A stretch of DNA of 48,905 bases, taken from the NCBI GenBank assembly GCA_004380135.1, contig QXCR01000245.1, forward strand, positions 1 to 48,905. Reading direction: 5' to 3'. A program made the translations under genes and the position numbers. Under the pieces are notes generated by a model, which saw only the letters and a program-made list of their open reading frames with translations, searched no databases and was not told where the DNA came from. This stretch comes from Stemphylium vesicarium (Eukaryota; Ascomycota; Dothideomycetes; Pleosporales; Pleosporaceae). Each line of letters begins with the position of its first letter. Within the stretch, counting starts at the first letter, position 1. This document shows, one piece after another, positions 10,388-20,523 of this stretch.

Positions 10388-11185
10388 GCGCACACCAAGC
10401 AAGGGATCAAAGCGCGGTTGGTGGTGGGGGAGGAACAAGTTTCAACACATGTGCATGATATCAAGAAGAGAGAGCCATGTTATCATGAAATGGGGATGGA
10501 CGAGTGAAAAGAAAGAAAAAAGGTAATAGAAGGCGAAAAGGGGACGGAGGGGGAGGGGAAGAAAAACCACAACGTTGCGTGATCATGAACTTCTCCGAGT
10601 CGTGATGAAGACGTTTTAACGACTTTCAACCCCCGCATCGCCGCCCTTCCGGTGCCTGCCCGACAGGAAAGAGTAGGGAGGGGGAGGGAAAAGTATTTTT
10701 TTTCTCTTTCGTGTCAAGTTTGATACCCCTGTGGGTGTTGGGATAGCACGAATGATGATGATGATAAAACTTCAATGGTGGCTTTCTCTACGTGTTCATG
10801 CATGTGATGTGGAAGATGGCGTCTCTACGGCGTTGATTGACTAGCAGTGGTGGTAATGTTCAGATGTAGTATTTGTGAATTTTGCGTAAGTTCTGTATGT
10901 AGGTAGCTTAGCATCTTCAACATGTGCCCCCTTTCTCCTTATCACAAGTGGATAAAAGGCTTGGATCTGGCAACTTGGGATAGAAGGCTGACAGGGTACG
11001 TAACGTATCTCACATCAAGAGCTAGCTAAATCAGAGCATGTGTTTGCATCAGAAGGGAAGTTGGAAAAAAAAGAAAAAGGTGGAATAGCTTTCCAACGGC
11101 AACGCAGCAACACCATGGCAATTATCCCACACGTTAGAGAAAGAGACACAGAATAGTACTGATATTCATCGCACAGCATATGCAA
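10388..11185. other. Convergent intergenic region, USP10/Ubp3 and ketopantoate reductase genes
   Basis: About 800 bp of 3' UTR-type sequence between two convergent genes. It includes G-rich patches (about 10540-10690) and a short ATG/GAT repeat near 10751-10765. No gene seen. Confidence 0.6.
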
Positions 11186-12704
11186 CTACAACTGCTGCTG
11201 ACCCTCCTCCGCCTCCGCCTCCGCCCCCGCCTTCGTCACCCCCTCCCCAACCTTCAAGTCAGCATCAGCCCTCGCCTTCTGATCCTCAACGAGCGGCACG
11301 CCCTCCTCAATCTCATGCTGCACCATAACCGTCTTGCCCTTGACCAACTGCATAACCAAATAATTCATCGCGCACTTGATGCCCAGCTCCTCGCCCCTCT
11401 TAACAATCCAGCCATTAATAAACTCAATCTCAGTCTGCACGCCTTTCCGCGTATCCGCCAGCATGCTACTCACGTTATCCCTGGTGATGCGGGCGACAGC
11501 AACGACCCTAGTTTCCAAGCGGCCTGGGTCGAAGCGCTGCTCGACATTGGGTATGTATTGGAGTTCGGGGAGGGAGCGGATGACGAGGCTGATTTCGGCG
11601 AGCAAAAGGCGCATGGTGCGCGTTATGGCGTAGTTGGATAGGATGGCGCCGTTTCGCGCGTCGAGGAGGGCGGTTAGCGGGTTGATGACGCAGTTGACGG
11701 CTAGCTTGTCGAGTTGCATTTGGAGCAGGTCGGGCGGCGAAAAGGCTGTTGCGCCCAGGACGGGGGTGCGGAGGAGAGTGCGCAGCAGGTAGCGTTGGTT
11801 GGGTGTGAAGCGGAACTTTGCGCTGCTGGGAGGGGGGTATTCGGGATTGATGGCATCGGGAGGGTTGGGATAGAGGGGCCCGGTGTTCTCGTTGGCGGTA
11901 AATTGTACTTGAGGGATAAATGGTGAATCTGGGCTGCGGTCGCGCTCGTGTGGTAATATGCCCAGAGACATTGTCCCGAAGCCGGCATGGACAGTTGCAA
12001 ATTGGTTGTTTGGTGAGGCATGCATTCCGTGCGAGTTGATTCCAAGCATGTAGTGTGGCCGGGTCGCTGGATCAGGGAATATCTCTCTGTTGACTTGTTC
12101 CACAATGCCCATTCCGTTTTGTAGGAACAGGATCACCGAGTCTGGGCTCAATCGGTGCTTTACCGAGGATAGACCTTGCAAGACAAATGACGCTTTGGAA
12201 CAGACGATGAGCGAACTGATGGGCTCCGTCGACTCTCCTTCCAAGATGTTGACATGTCCGATTGTCTCTGTAGACGAAGCGACCAGACCCACTTCCTCTC
12301 CGTGATAGCGCAGGCGCGGTATGGCTAGTTCGGCGTCATAACCCTCTTGTATCTCGGCGTCTCCATCAGTAATCAGTGTCAGCTTTTGTGGCGACTCATT
12401 CCACTCTTTCAATCTATCCCATCGCGGGAATATCAGCGTCACTGGAGGCGCATTGGGAACGCCGCGGAGGGCATGAGCAATGAATTTCCCCACATTTCCA
12501 ATTCCCATGATATGAATCCTTCGGTCGACTGTAGGCTTTATGCGATAGAAATCGGCAGTGTCGCGGAGTGTTTGGGAAGCGAGAGTTTCGTCGAGCGCAT
12601 CTCTGCTGCAGGTGAGCTTTGGATTTATTTGGAGACGTCGCATCTACGTACCCTTGTGACCCCTCTCCCGTGGGCTTGTTGTCTGCCTTCTTCCAGCTCG
12701 TCAT
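11186..12704 (-). CDS. 2-dehydropantoate 2-reductase (ketopantoate reductase, ApbA/PanE family)
   Basis: Exons 12652-12704 and 11186-12605, split by a 46-bp intron (GTACGT...CTCAC...CAG), encode 490 aa. An ATG at 12643 would avoid the intron, but it lies inside a well-formed intron; the spliced form is favoured. Residues about 50-62 (IMGIGNVGKFIAHAL) form the glycine-rich NADPH-binding loop. A central SSLIVCSKA stretch, QNGMG and the C-terminal DKLAVNCVINPLTALLD are signatures of the family, the last including the catalytic Lys. The enzyme reduces ketopantoate to pantoate with NADPH, for pantothenate and CoA synthesis. The acidic/Gln-rich tail is not conserved. Fungi often have several paralogues, so the exact pantothenate role is inferred. 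Confidence 0.9.
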
Positions 12705-13104
12705 GAATGTCCTCGACGGAGAGTAAGCCACCCGGCTCGCGCAATTGCTACCGCGGCTGCATCTTGCTTGTGTGTATGGTATCCGAGGCCGAAGCCTGGG
12801 GAGAAGTTGTGAGATGGAGAGGGAAGACAGCTTGAAGAATTGCTGTTCACATATGTTATTACGGTAACTCTTCTCGTGGTGAAAAGAAAGTATGCCGTGG
12901 TGGTGAAAGTGAGTGAATGACGCTATGAGAGATGGTGGGTTTGGACGTCGGGGTCGGAGCTAGCGCGGGCTTACGCTCGGCCCGCAACTTTTCTTTGGAC
13001 TGCTTGAGGCTCGCGACTGCATCAACACCACTCACCACCTCGTCGCATACTGTCGCAATATCGCAGTATACTACCTCGACATTCGCGACTAGGAAATTAC
13101 AACA
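12705..13104. promoter_or_regulatory. Divergent promoter region, ketopantoate reductase / LRP1
   Basis: 400 bp separating divergent start codons, containing both leaders. No specific site claimed. Confidence 0.5.
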
Positions 13105-14286
13105 ATGGATCCGCAAACCGATCTCCCCGACCTTGTAGAAGACCTAGAAGTCGACATTGACGACCTCTCGACGGCGCTCGAACCTCTCCTAGCCACACCC
13201 CTTCACACGACCGCGTCCTCATTACCACTCCTCGACAAGGCGAAGCTATACTGTCTAGCCGCATACGCCATCGAGTCCCTAATCTTCGCGTCATTGACTG
13301 CATCGGGCGTCAATGCGACCGAGCATGCTGTATTCAAAGAGATTGCGCGACTCCGGCAGTACAACACCAAGATCAAGGAAATCGAAGACCGAGGCATAAA
13401 AGGAAGCGCTGAGGGCAGGGCAAAGTTGGACGTGGCTGCGGCAGGGAGGTTCATCAAGCACGGACTCGCAGGCAACGACAAGTATGACCTCGAGAGGCAA
13501 GAGCGCCAGGCGAAAGAGAGAGCTAGGGCGCATTTGAAAGCTCAGCAGATTAACAAGAAGTTTGATGATGAGGGGAAAGAGGTCAAGGTGACGCCTAAGA
13601 AGAGGGGCGCAGATGAGGTCGAAGCCCAAGAAGAATACTCAGACGAAGAAGTACTAGAAGGGATGGAGGAGACCGCACCCGCGACCAAGAAAGCGCGCGT
13701 AGACGCGACCGAGTCCATGGATCTCGACTCCGAACCCGCCTCATCAAGCCAAGCATCCACCAAAAAGTCAAACAAGGACACCAAGTCCAAGAAAGCAAAA
13801 TCAAAGTCGAAAACAGCAAAGAAAGCGAAGCAACCCGCTTCCAGCACCGACGACGACGATAACGACGACGCAACCGAACTCTCCCCACCAGAAACTTCAA
13901 CCCCCCAACCCAAGAAACGCGGCCGGCCCCCGAAAAAAGACAAGAAAGCAGCAGCCAAAGCAAAACAACAAGACGCAGCAGACATGGATGCCGCCACGCC
14001 CTCAACAGTAGAAGCCCGAGTGACCAGAAAACGAAACAGCCGTCTCTCCACCACTACCGCACAGAATGTTGATGGCGAAGAAGGAGAGGAAGAAGCCATA
14101 CTACCGACGCCTGATCGCGCGCCCAAGACGCGAAGTGAGACGTTTAATGCGCTGCTCGATGGATCGATGGGCGAGAAGCAGGCACAGAAGAAGAGCAAGG
14201 CTGGGAATGGGAGAGGAGGAGGAGGAGGAGGAGGAGGAGGAGGAGGAGGGAAGAAAGGTGGTAGTGGGAAGGGGAGAGGAAAATGA
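13105..14286 (+). CDS. LRP1: Exosome cofactor Lrp1/Rrp47 (C1D family)
   Basis: Single exon, 393 aa. Residues about 15-120 form the Sas10/Utp3/C1D domain: a helical region with DKAKLYCLAAYAIESLIFASL and the family-specific FIKHGLAGNDKYD. The rest is a low-complexity tail rich in Lys, Ser and Asp/Glu with an AT-hook-like KKRGRPPKK, ending in a run of Gly encoded by (GGA)11 (14215-14247) and a GKGRGK end. In yeast and human the protein binds Rrp6 in the nuclear exosome and helps process 5.8S rRNA and snoRNAs. The tail is longer than in yeast Lrp1 (184 aa), as is usual in filamentous fungi. The start ATG is the first in frame and follows an A-rich leader. Confidence 0.92.
   Translation: MDPQTDLPDLVEDLEVDIDDLSTALEPLLATPLHTTASSLPLLDKAKLYCLAAYAIESLIFASLTASGVNATEHAVFKEIARLRQYNTKIKEIEDRGIKGSAEGRAKLDVAAAGRFIKHGLAGNDKYDLERQERQAKERARAHLKAQQINKKFDDEGKEVKVTPKKRGADEVEAQEEYSDEEVLEGMEETAPATKKARVDATESMDLDSEPASSSQASTKKSNKDTKSKKAKSKSKTAKKAKQPASSTDDDDNDDATELSPPETSTPQPKKRGRPPKKDKKAAAKAKQQDAADMDAATPSTVEARVTRKRNSRLSTTTAQNVDGEEGEEEAILPTPDRAPKTRSETFNALLDGSMGEKQAQKKSKAGNGRGGGGGGGGGGGGKKGGSGKGRGK
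14215..14250 (+). repeat. (GGA)11 microsatellite in LRP1, encoding poly-Gly
   Basis: Eleven GGA units plus GGG in frame within the LRP1 C-terminal tail. Repeat-length changes would alter only the number of glycines. Confidence 0.9.
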
Positions 14287-15413
14287 GGAACAGCTTGGGT
14301 TTTGGGTGTTGAGAACGGGGGAAGGGGGGAGGGGAGGGGAGTTAACTGCATGGGGATGGGGGGTATGGGTTGGGCTTCAAGCATAGAGGCAGAGATGAGA
14401 GCGGTATGAAGACAAAACTACTCCAGGCCTTTATCATTTTGCATTGCATTACAGCGTGGACTGGAGACGCTCTCAAATGAGCGTGTTCGTGTTGGGTAGT
14501 AGTATATTCTATCCCATTCGAGAAGAGTTGGGGAGAAATACAAGCGCATGTTATCTCTTGACCAGCGTTTTACATGTCTTTACTAGCACATGATGAACGA
14601 GTATTTTTCTTGGTACAAATTTTCAATCAACTATGGGGTTTCGTTTTGTTCTGAAGCACGATACAGCACCTCCACAGCAAAAATAAGTGTGGAAGCGGTG
14701 GAAATGTTTGCAATGATTGGTTGTGATTCTCAGCTTCTTAACCCATGGTCCTCCTCCTCCTCCTTGCCTTCCCCTTTTTCAACTTTCTCGCTCATCTTAT
14801 AAGCGTTCCAATACCAATGATGCCTTGTATAATAGTACATTAACGAAACCACGAACCAAACCATCCGAAACCAGAGAGAACAGAACTAGGGGCCGGAACC
14901 TAGTGATATACCGTTGCCCCATACGCACATGTGTGCGATACCACAGCCAGGTAAAAGGCAGCTTGTAAACAACAAAACGATCCCTTAACTCCTGGTATAG
15001 AACACCCGATTCCTTGCCTTCCCCTTCCTCTGTCCCTCCCTCCCTTCCTTCCTTCCAAATTCTGTATGTGTGCGTGTGTATGTATATGTGTCGGAAAAGA
15101 CAAACAGCGCTGTTTATCCGTGCTTCTCCTTACTTCAGGCGTGTGTATACGTCGTCTCCTCCTTGCCCTTTTTACGCGCCCCTTTGACGAACCATAGTAT
15201 GGCTCGGAAAGCCGAGAACAGATAAAGGGGAAAAAGTGACCACCAAAAAAAAAAAATGAAATATTTGTTTAATCCTCCTCCTCTTCCTCTTGCCAAGGGG
15301 AACTCAGCAGGCGGTTCTCCTCAGCTATCCCAGTATAATGATGTGTAGAAAATATGAGGACGAAAAAAAAGGGAGCTATTAGTACAACCCGTTTTGCTCA
15401 AAGGACAATCGTC
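14287..15413. other. Convergent intergenic region, LRP1 / SEC2
   Basis: Starts with a G-run block at 14317-14339 (see findings). The rest is AT-richer 3' UTR-type sequence with CT-rich runs (about 15010-15060) and A-runs (15246-15256, 15364-15372). No gene seen. Confidence 0.6.
14317..14339 (+). other. Predicted G-quadruplex motif in the LRP1 3' UTR
   Basis: Four G-runs of 5, 6, 4 and 4, separated by loops of AA, A and A, start 30 nt after the LRP1 stop on the coding strand. The pattern satisfies the usual G-quadruplex rule. Folding in vivo is not shown. Confidence 0.6.
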
Positions 15414-17677
15414 TTAGTCGAAAGCTCCAGGCATGGAGCCCGGAATTCGAAGACTCAACCGTTCATCCTTCTTCTTCACCTGCACGGCGGGTGGAGGAGG
15501 GTTTGAAGATGATCGCTGACGCTCTAGCTTTGGTTTATCCAGAGCCCATTTGGTGTCGAGAGATTTCCGGACTTCGTCTTGGAGTTGAGCTTCAGCTTGT
15601 TGCTCAATTTCCTGCTCTTGTTCCTGGTTTAATTCAGGTTTCGGCTCTGGCTTGTCTCCTTCCGCAGGGGCAGGTGGAGCTGGCTCTGGATCCGCGCCTT
15701 CGTTTGTCGCGCCCTCAGACTCGGCATCGTCTGTTGAGATGACAGTCTTGCCGATTGAAATTCGCTTCACTCCTTCCTCTCCCTTGGTCCGGAATGGGTC
15801 TTCCTCACTCTTCCTTGGCTCAATTGCCGACGCTGGGCCATCTATTGTTATATCCCTGGGCTCAAAGGATATTTGGCTTTCCTCGCTCATTCGTTGCTTA
15901 GCGTCTCCATTCGCAAAGGTCGGACTCCTAGGACTATCACGTAGAGGGACGAATGAAGGTACGACACCTCCGCCAACTCTGGTCCAGAACATGCGCTCAC
16001 GGAGCCTGACGCTCTCCTCCCATGCCGATTTCTTCTCTTCCTCAGTCTCTGCCCGCCAATGACCCGCGGCAACCATGCGTAAGAAGCCAATGTAATCGCA
16101 CGTTGCTCGAACTCGGCCTAGGCACCAGTCGCATAGTGGGTAACGCTGGGCATCCTCTGTGTCTGACGGCTTGAAACGGAACTTCCGAGCGTACTGATCG
16201 CCCGTCCTGGTCTCTCCACAGAGCGAACAAGGGAAAATGGGAACGCGGAATCTCGATGAAGGCGCAGGGTTGGGCTCCACGACTAGAGAACCGGCACTAA
16301 TACTGTTGAGAACTGTACGACGTGCCATCCATGACAGACCCGGGGCTATGTCTAGGCGTAATGTGGGTTCGATATCTTCGGTCAGAGCGCGCTTATAGAA
16401 TTTCTCGTCCTTGAGATTTGGCATACTCGCAGTGTTGAGGGATTCGCGGGGTGAATTGCTGGCTGACGTGGTTGACTTGGACGGCAAGGAAGTGGTTGAG
16501 CTGTTGGTCAGTGATCCAAGGCCGAGAACGGTAAGGCTGCTGTAGTTTCCGCTCGAGGCACGACTGGCTGGGGCTGAGCGAGCACTGATCTTCAGCATGT
16601 CTTGAAACTCCTTGAATGCAGTGAGGTCGGAGCGAAGAACAGGATGGATTAGATGCGAAAAGTGAAGAGGGTGGTCGGGGGTAATCTCGTCGGTTCCCGG
16701 TGTGCTGGGAGTCAGATTCATGGCTTCGAATAGCTTGCTCATCTTGTCGGCGGGCGTGATGCCAGGGGTTGAAGGCGCGGTGGTGGTGGTGAGGATATGA
16801 CTCTCGTTGTCGTCGCCGTGTGAGCTCATCTTCTCCACGACACCTTTGAGGTCTTGTAATTGGTCCTGGAGAGAATGTTGAAGCACCTCAGCGTCGCCCA
16901 GCTGTTGCTTGAGCTGTTCGCCACGTTTCTCGGAAGCCTCCGTCTCCTTGCGTGCGGCAGCGACCATCTGTACGTGTTAGTCTTGTATGTGATACTTGAT
17001 GCTACGGCACTTACCACATTGGCCTCCTCGAACAGGGCAGCCGTCAGAGTCTCGACCTCGTTGTCTGTCTTCCGCTTGGCAGCCTCTGCTTGAGCCCTCC
17101 GTTTGCGCTCTTCCTGTAGTTCGGTGGATAGTTGCTTCTCCATCTTATCGTAGACAACCTTTTCCACCAGCAGGCCTTTTGAAACCTTGTCCTCGTGCTC
17201 CTTTACTTGAGCCTCCAATTGCAGCAACTTTTCTCTCGCAGCCTCTAGCTCGTGTCTGGTCGCCTGCAACGAGTCGTCCAGCATGGTGGAGTGATTGATT
17301 GCGTTGATCAACTTTGTGCTGAGCGTTGATACTTCCTGGCTAAGATCGGGGTGCGAGTCGGTGGAGTCATGCCGTGAGAGGGACGGTTGCGGAGTAGCGG
17401 AACGTGGATCGGGAATGGTGTTCATGCCATCGGCTTCGGTTTGTGATTGCGACTGCGACTGCGACTGAGCGGTTTTGGCGAGCTGTGGGGTGGATATAGA
17501 GCGGGTTACATGGTTCTTAGGCATGGGCGATAAGGAGCGCAGGCGCGAGGGCGTCATGGTGCCTGAGTTATGCACCCAGGGCGCCGAATGTGCTATAAAA
17601 CTATGGGGTGAAACCATGTCAGTATGGGTGTGGCAGCATCCGCCGTGTTTGTGGAGGACATGGCGAGACATGGACAT
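15414..17677 (-). CDS. SEC2: Sec2-like Rab (Sec4/Rab8) guanine nucleotide exchange factor
   Basis: Exons 17015-17677 and 15414-16967 with a 47-bp intron (GTAAGT...ACAG) encode up to 738 aa. An in-frame Met at 17557 gives a 698-aa form whose start (MTPSRLRSLSP) looks as good. A long coiled coil, about residues 105-270, contains LTAALFEEANV-MVAAARKE across the splice junction; this is the Sec2/Rabin hallmark that opens the Rab nucleotide site. A Ser/Thr-rich linker follows, then a cysteine-rich block (FPCSLCGETRTG...YPLCDWCLGRVRATC) seen in fungal Sec2 orthologues, then an acidic, Gln/Glu-rich tail. Known role: activates Sec4 on secretory vesicles for polarised exocytosis. A (TGCGAC)n-type repeat near 17448-17466 encodes a QS repeat. 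Confidence 0.88.
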
Positions 17678-19364
17678 TGCGCCTGCCTCGCCCCCAGGGT
17701 GACGTACGCGTACTCGGCCATATTGTTCCTAAGGAGCAGTCTTGGAACGCTGCTATTTTCCTCAGAACATGACAAGGTGGGCGGAAGAGAAGAAAAAAAG
17801 ACGCGCGACACGACGGTTTCGGGTGAGGAAAAAGAGTGACGAAAGGCGGTTCGCGAGGAACCGAGGAGGCGTTACGGCGGGAAGCGTTTACAGCGCACAC
17901 ATTGGGGCCACAGGAAACTCAACAACGGCAGCGGCAGCAGTAGCGACAACAACACCAACAACAACGAAAAATGGGTTGGAGAGAGTGAGCGAGGGGGACA
18001 AGGAAGGTGAGGTGCACAAAAGCTGGGGAAGGGAAGCCTGGGACGGCAAGGAAGGTTTCGGACCAGGGCAGGTCAATAGATAGAACAGCAGAGGATGACA
18101 CTACATGGAACGGGCAGGTGGTGGTGGATGCGACCGGAGCCATGGTCGGCGGAGACGGCGCTTACGCTTAGATCGCATTCAAGACCCACGCCCCCCAGTG
18201 CCTTTGCCGGACTGACGACGACGCCCAACGAGGCTGCATCTGGGCCCCCGGTAACTATCTATTGGCTTTGATGCACTGCCACGCATCGCGTCATCTAATA
18301 GAGAGACGTTATCAAAGAAAACATGCAGAGCCTCATACTTCCATTGCAGTCGGTCATGTCATCATTATCTTCCTTTCTTACACTGACCTGGCGTTTGCAT
18401 CCCTTGTGCATGCCTATGCACGCACGCACGCGGAACGGGAAGACTATCCTTGACATCATCGTGCCTACGGGCCAAGCCATCCATGGTCGATCGTGAATGC
18501 TAGTACGACGCATGTCGCTGCCATGGTCAGCCCTGGAAAAAGCACCTGACACTTCAGTTCCTGGCATTTCATCCATGAATAGCCGAGGCCCATCTTCAGA
18601 GTTTTGCAAGTAGTGGCCCTTCTTTCAGCCCTCCCGTACTAGTCCCGTATCCAGGTACGAGCTGAGGGGCACAACACGATATGGCTCAACATCAACAAGG
18701 GGATACGCATACTCCATTTCCAGACTACTAGCTTACATCCTCGTCCCCGAAAACGTTTGCTGGTTGAACGCGACAAAAGAAAAGAAAAATGACAGACATT
18801 ATCGGATGTAAGCCTTCCACTGCCAGAGGACAAAGCAGTCCACGAGTCCAAAATGGATCCATAGCCTTGACAAGCCCAATCCAAGGCCAGCGATAAACCC
18901 CCACATGCTGCCCACCGAAAGACAACTCAGACCATTATCATCTCGAGAGCCATTGTAGAACATCTAACAACCGTAAAAACGTATCGAGGCCGTTATTCAT
19001 GTCCCATTTTTTTCCTGTTTTGATCCATCTCTGCTAGGCTACCGTTGCGCGGGCTTTCAGTGCTTGAACGTCCGCCTCTTGTTTTCGCCGCCCGGTTCAA
19101 AGCCAGAGCCGTCTTCGTCGCATCGTCCGCGTGTGGGTGTCGACTGCTCGCATAACAAGAATAAAGGACAGCATTGTGTACAAATGTCGAAGGCTGTCTG
19201 GGAAGCCAAAAGGTGGGTAACGAAATCGAGATCGAGTTGGGTTCGGGTCGGTCGGCATCGGGACTCGAGGGGGGGAGGCTAGCTATTGCCTTGGTCTAAC
19301 GGCGCCCAAACCTGCTGCATGACATGTTGGTATTGGTTCTGAATGAGTGTAGTCAAGACTACTT
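17678..19364. other. SEC2 upstream region and GLC7 3' region
   Basis: 1.7 kb between two minus-strand genes. The left part is the SEC2 promoter and leader, with CAA/AAC repeats near 17930-17970. The right part is the probable long GLC7 3' UTR. Short frames here lack conservation or splice support. A tRNA A-box-like string near 19290 has no matching B box. No gene seen. Confidence 0.55.
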
Positions 19365-20523
19365 CTAGGGTTTCTTGGTGCGAGACGCTGGTCTACCGCT
19401 ACCAAGCTGGGGAACGTACTTTTGTTTCTTCTCGGCAGGCTTCAGAATCTAGCATAGCTTATCAGTATTTGCATCCACATGGCGAATGCTTCAAAACATA
19501 CCTGGAACGAGCACAACAGGCTCTCGTCCACGCTCATCATGGCTCCCGCATTATCGAATTCTCCGCAGTAGTTGGGTGCACTGAAGAGTGTTACGAGCTG
19601 GCGCTTAGAGAAGAACTCGTAGCCATCTTCTACGACTTGATGTGCGCGACAGATGAGATCCATGTCGTGCTTTTGCAAAAAGCGAGATACAACATCTGGT
19701 CCAAACGTGAAGCTCACACCTCTGTCGTTCTCGCTCCATCCGGTAATGTCCTTGTCTGGGTCGGACCAAAGCAGATCGCAAAGAAGACCGCAGTCGGGAA
19801 TCTACATTGTGTCAGTTTATGCGCCCAATCTGTTACTCAGGCGAAGACGCCTGTGCGGTCTTGACTCACATCGGTAGGTCGCATGACACGCCTAATCTGC
19901 TCCATGGAGTTGAGATCCGGGCTCAAACCGCCGTGCATGGTGAAGATCTTCTCGTCGATGATGGCGGCGATGGGCAGGCAGTTGAAGCAGTCGGTGAACG
20001 TCTTCCACAGCTTGATGTTGTATCTTCGTTTGCACTCGTCGTAGAATCCGTAGATGCGGTTGATGGAGGCGCACTCGTGGTTACCGCGCAAGACGAAGAA
20101 GTTCTCGGGGTACTTGATCTTGTACGCGAGGAGAAGGCATATGGTCTCGAGCGACTGCTTGCCACGGTCGACATAGTCACCTAGGAAGAGGTAGTTGGCC
20201 TCTGGGGGGAAACCGCCATACTCGAACAGTCGTAGCAGATCATAGTACTGGCCGTGGATATCTCCGCAAATCTGATGAATCAAGAGGTCAGTAGGTGCTC
20301 GAGAGCCAGACACTGGGGCTTCGCAGCACTACGTCGTATGACTGACCTTTATCGGTGCCTCGAGCTCGAGCAGAATGGGCTGTGAGATGAAGATCTCGCG
20401 CGCCTTGGTGCAGAGGTAGCGGATCTCAGTTTCCAGGAGCTGCACCTGCTTGCCGGGCCTGCTGCCGCGGACCTCGAGCAGGCGGTCTATGATGGAGTCC
20501 AAGTCCACCTCGTTTTCGGCCAT
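19365..20523 (-). CDS. GLC7: Serine/threonine protein phosphatase PP1 catalytic subunit
   Basis: Four exons (20347-20523, 19870-20271, 19502-19801, 19365-19448) with introns of 75, 68 and 53 bp, all GT-AG, encode 320 aa, normal for PP1. All metal and catalytic motifs are present: GDIHGQ, GDYVDRG, RGNHE, and the C-terminal LFSAPNYCGEF, which also carries the inhibitor-sensitive loop. The ends MAENEVDLDSIIDRLLEVRG and ...RTKKP fit fungal PP1 (Aspergillus bimG, yeast Glc7). Known roles: glycogen metabolism, mitosis, septation and many others through regulatory subunits. It is one of the most conserved proteins in the window, so the exon joins are very secure. The final exon codes only 27 residues. 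Confidence 0.98.

Noticed and set aside
19285..19345. Possible tRNA: A-box-like TGGTCTAACGG
   Set aside because: No B box (GGTTCGANTCC) at the right distance and no cloverleaf.
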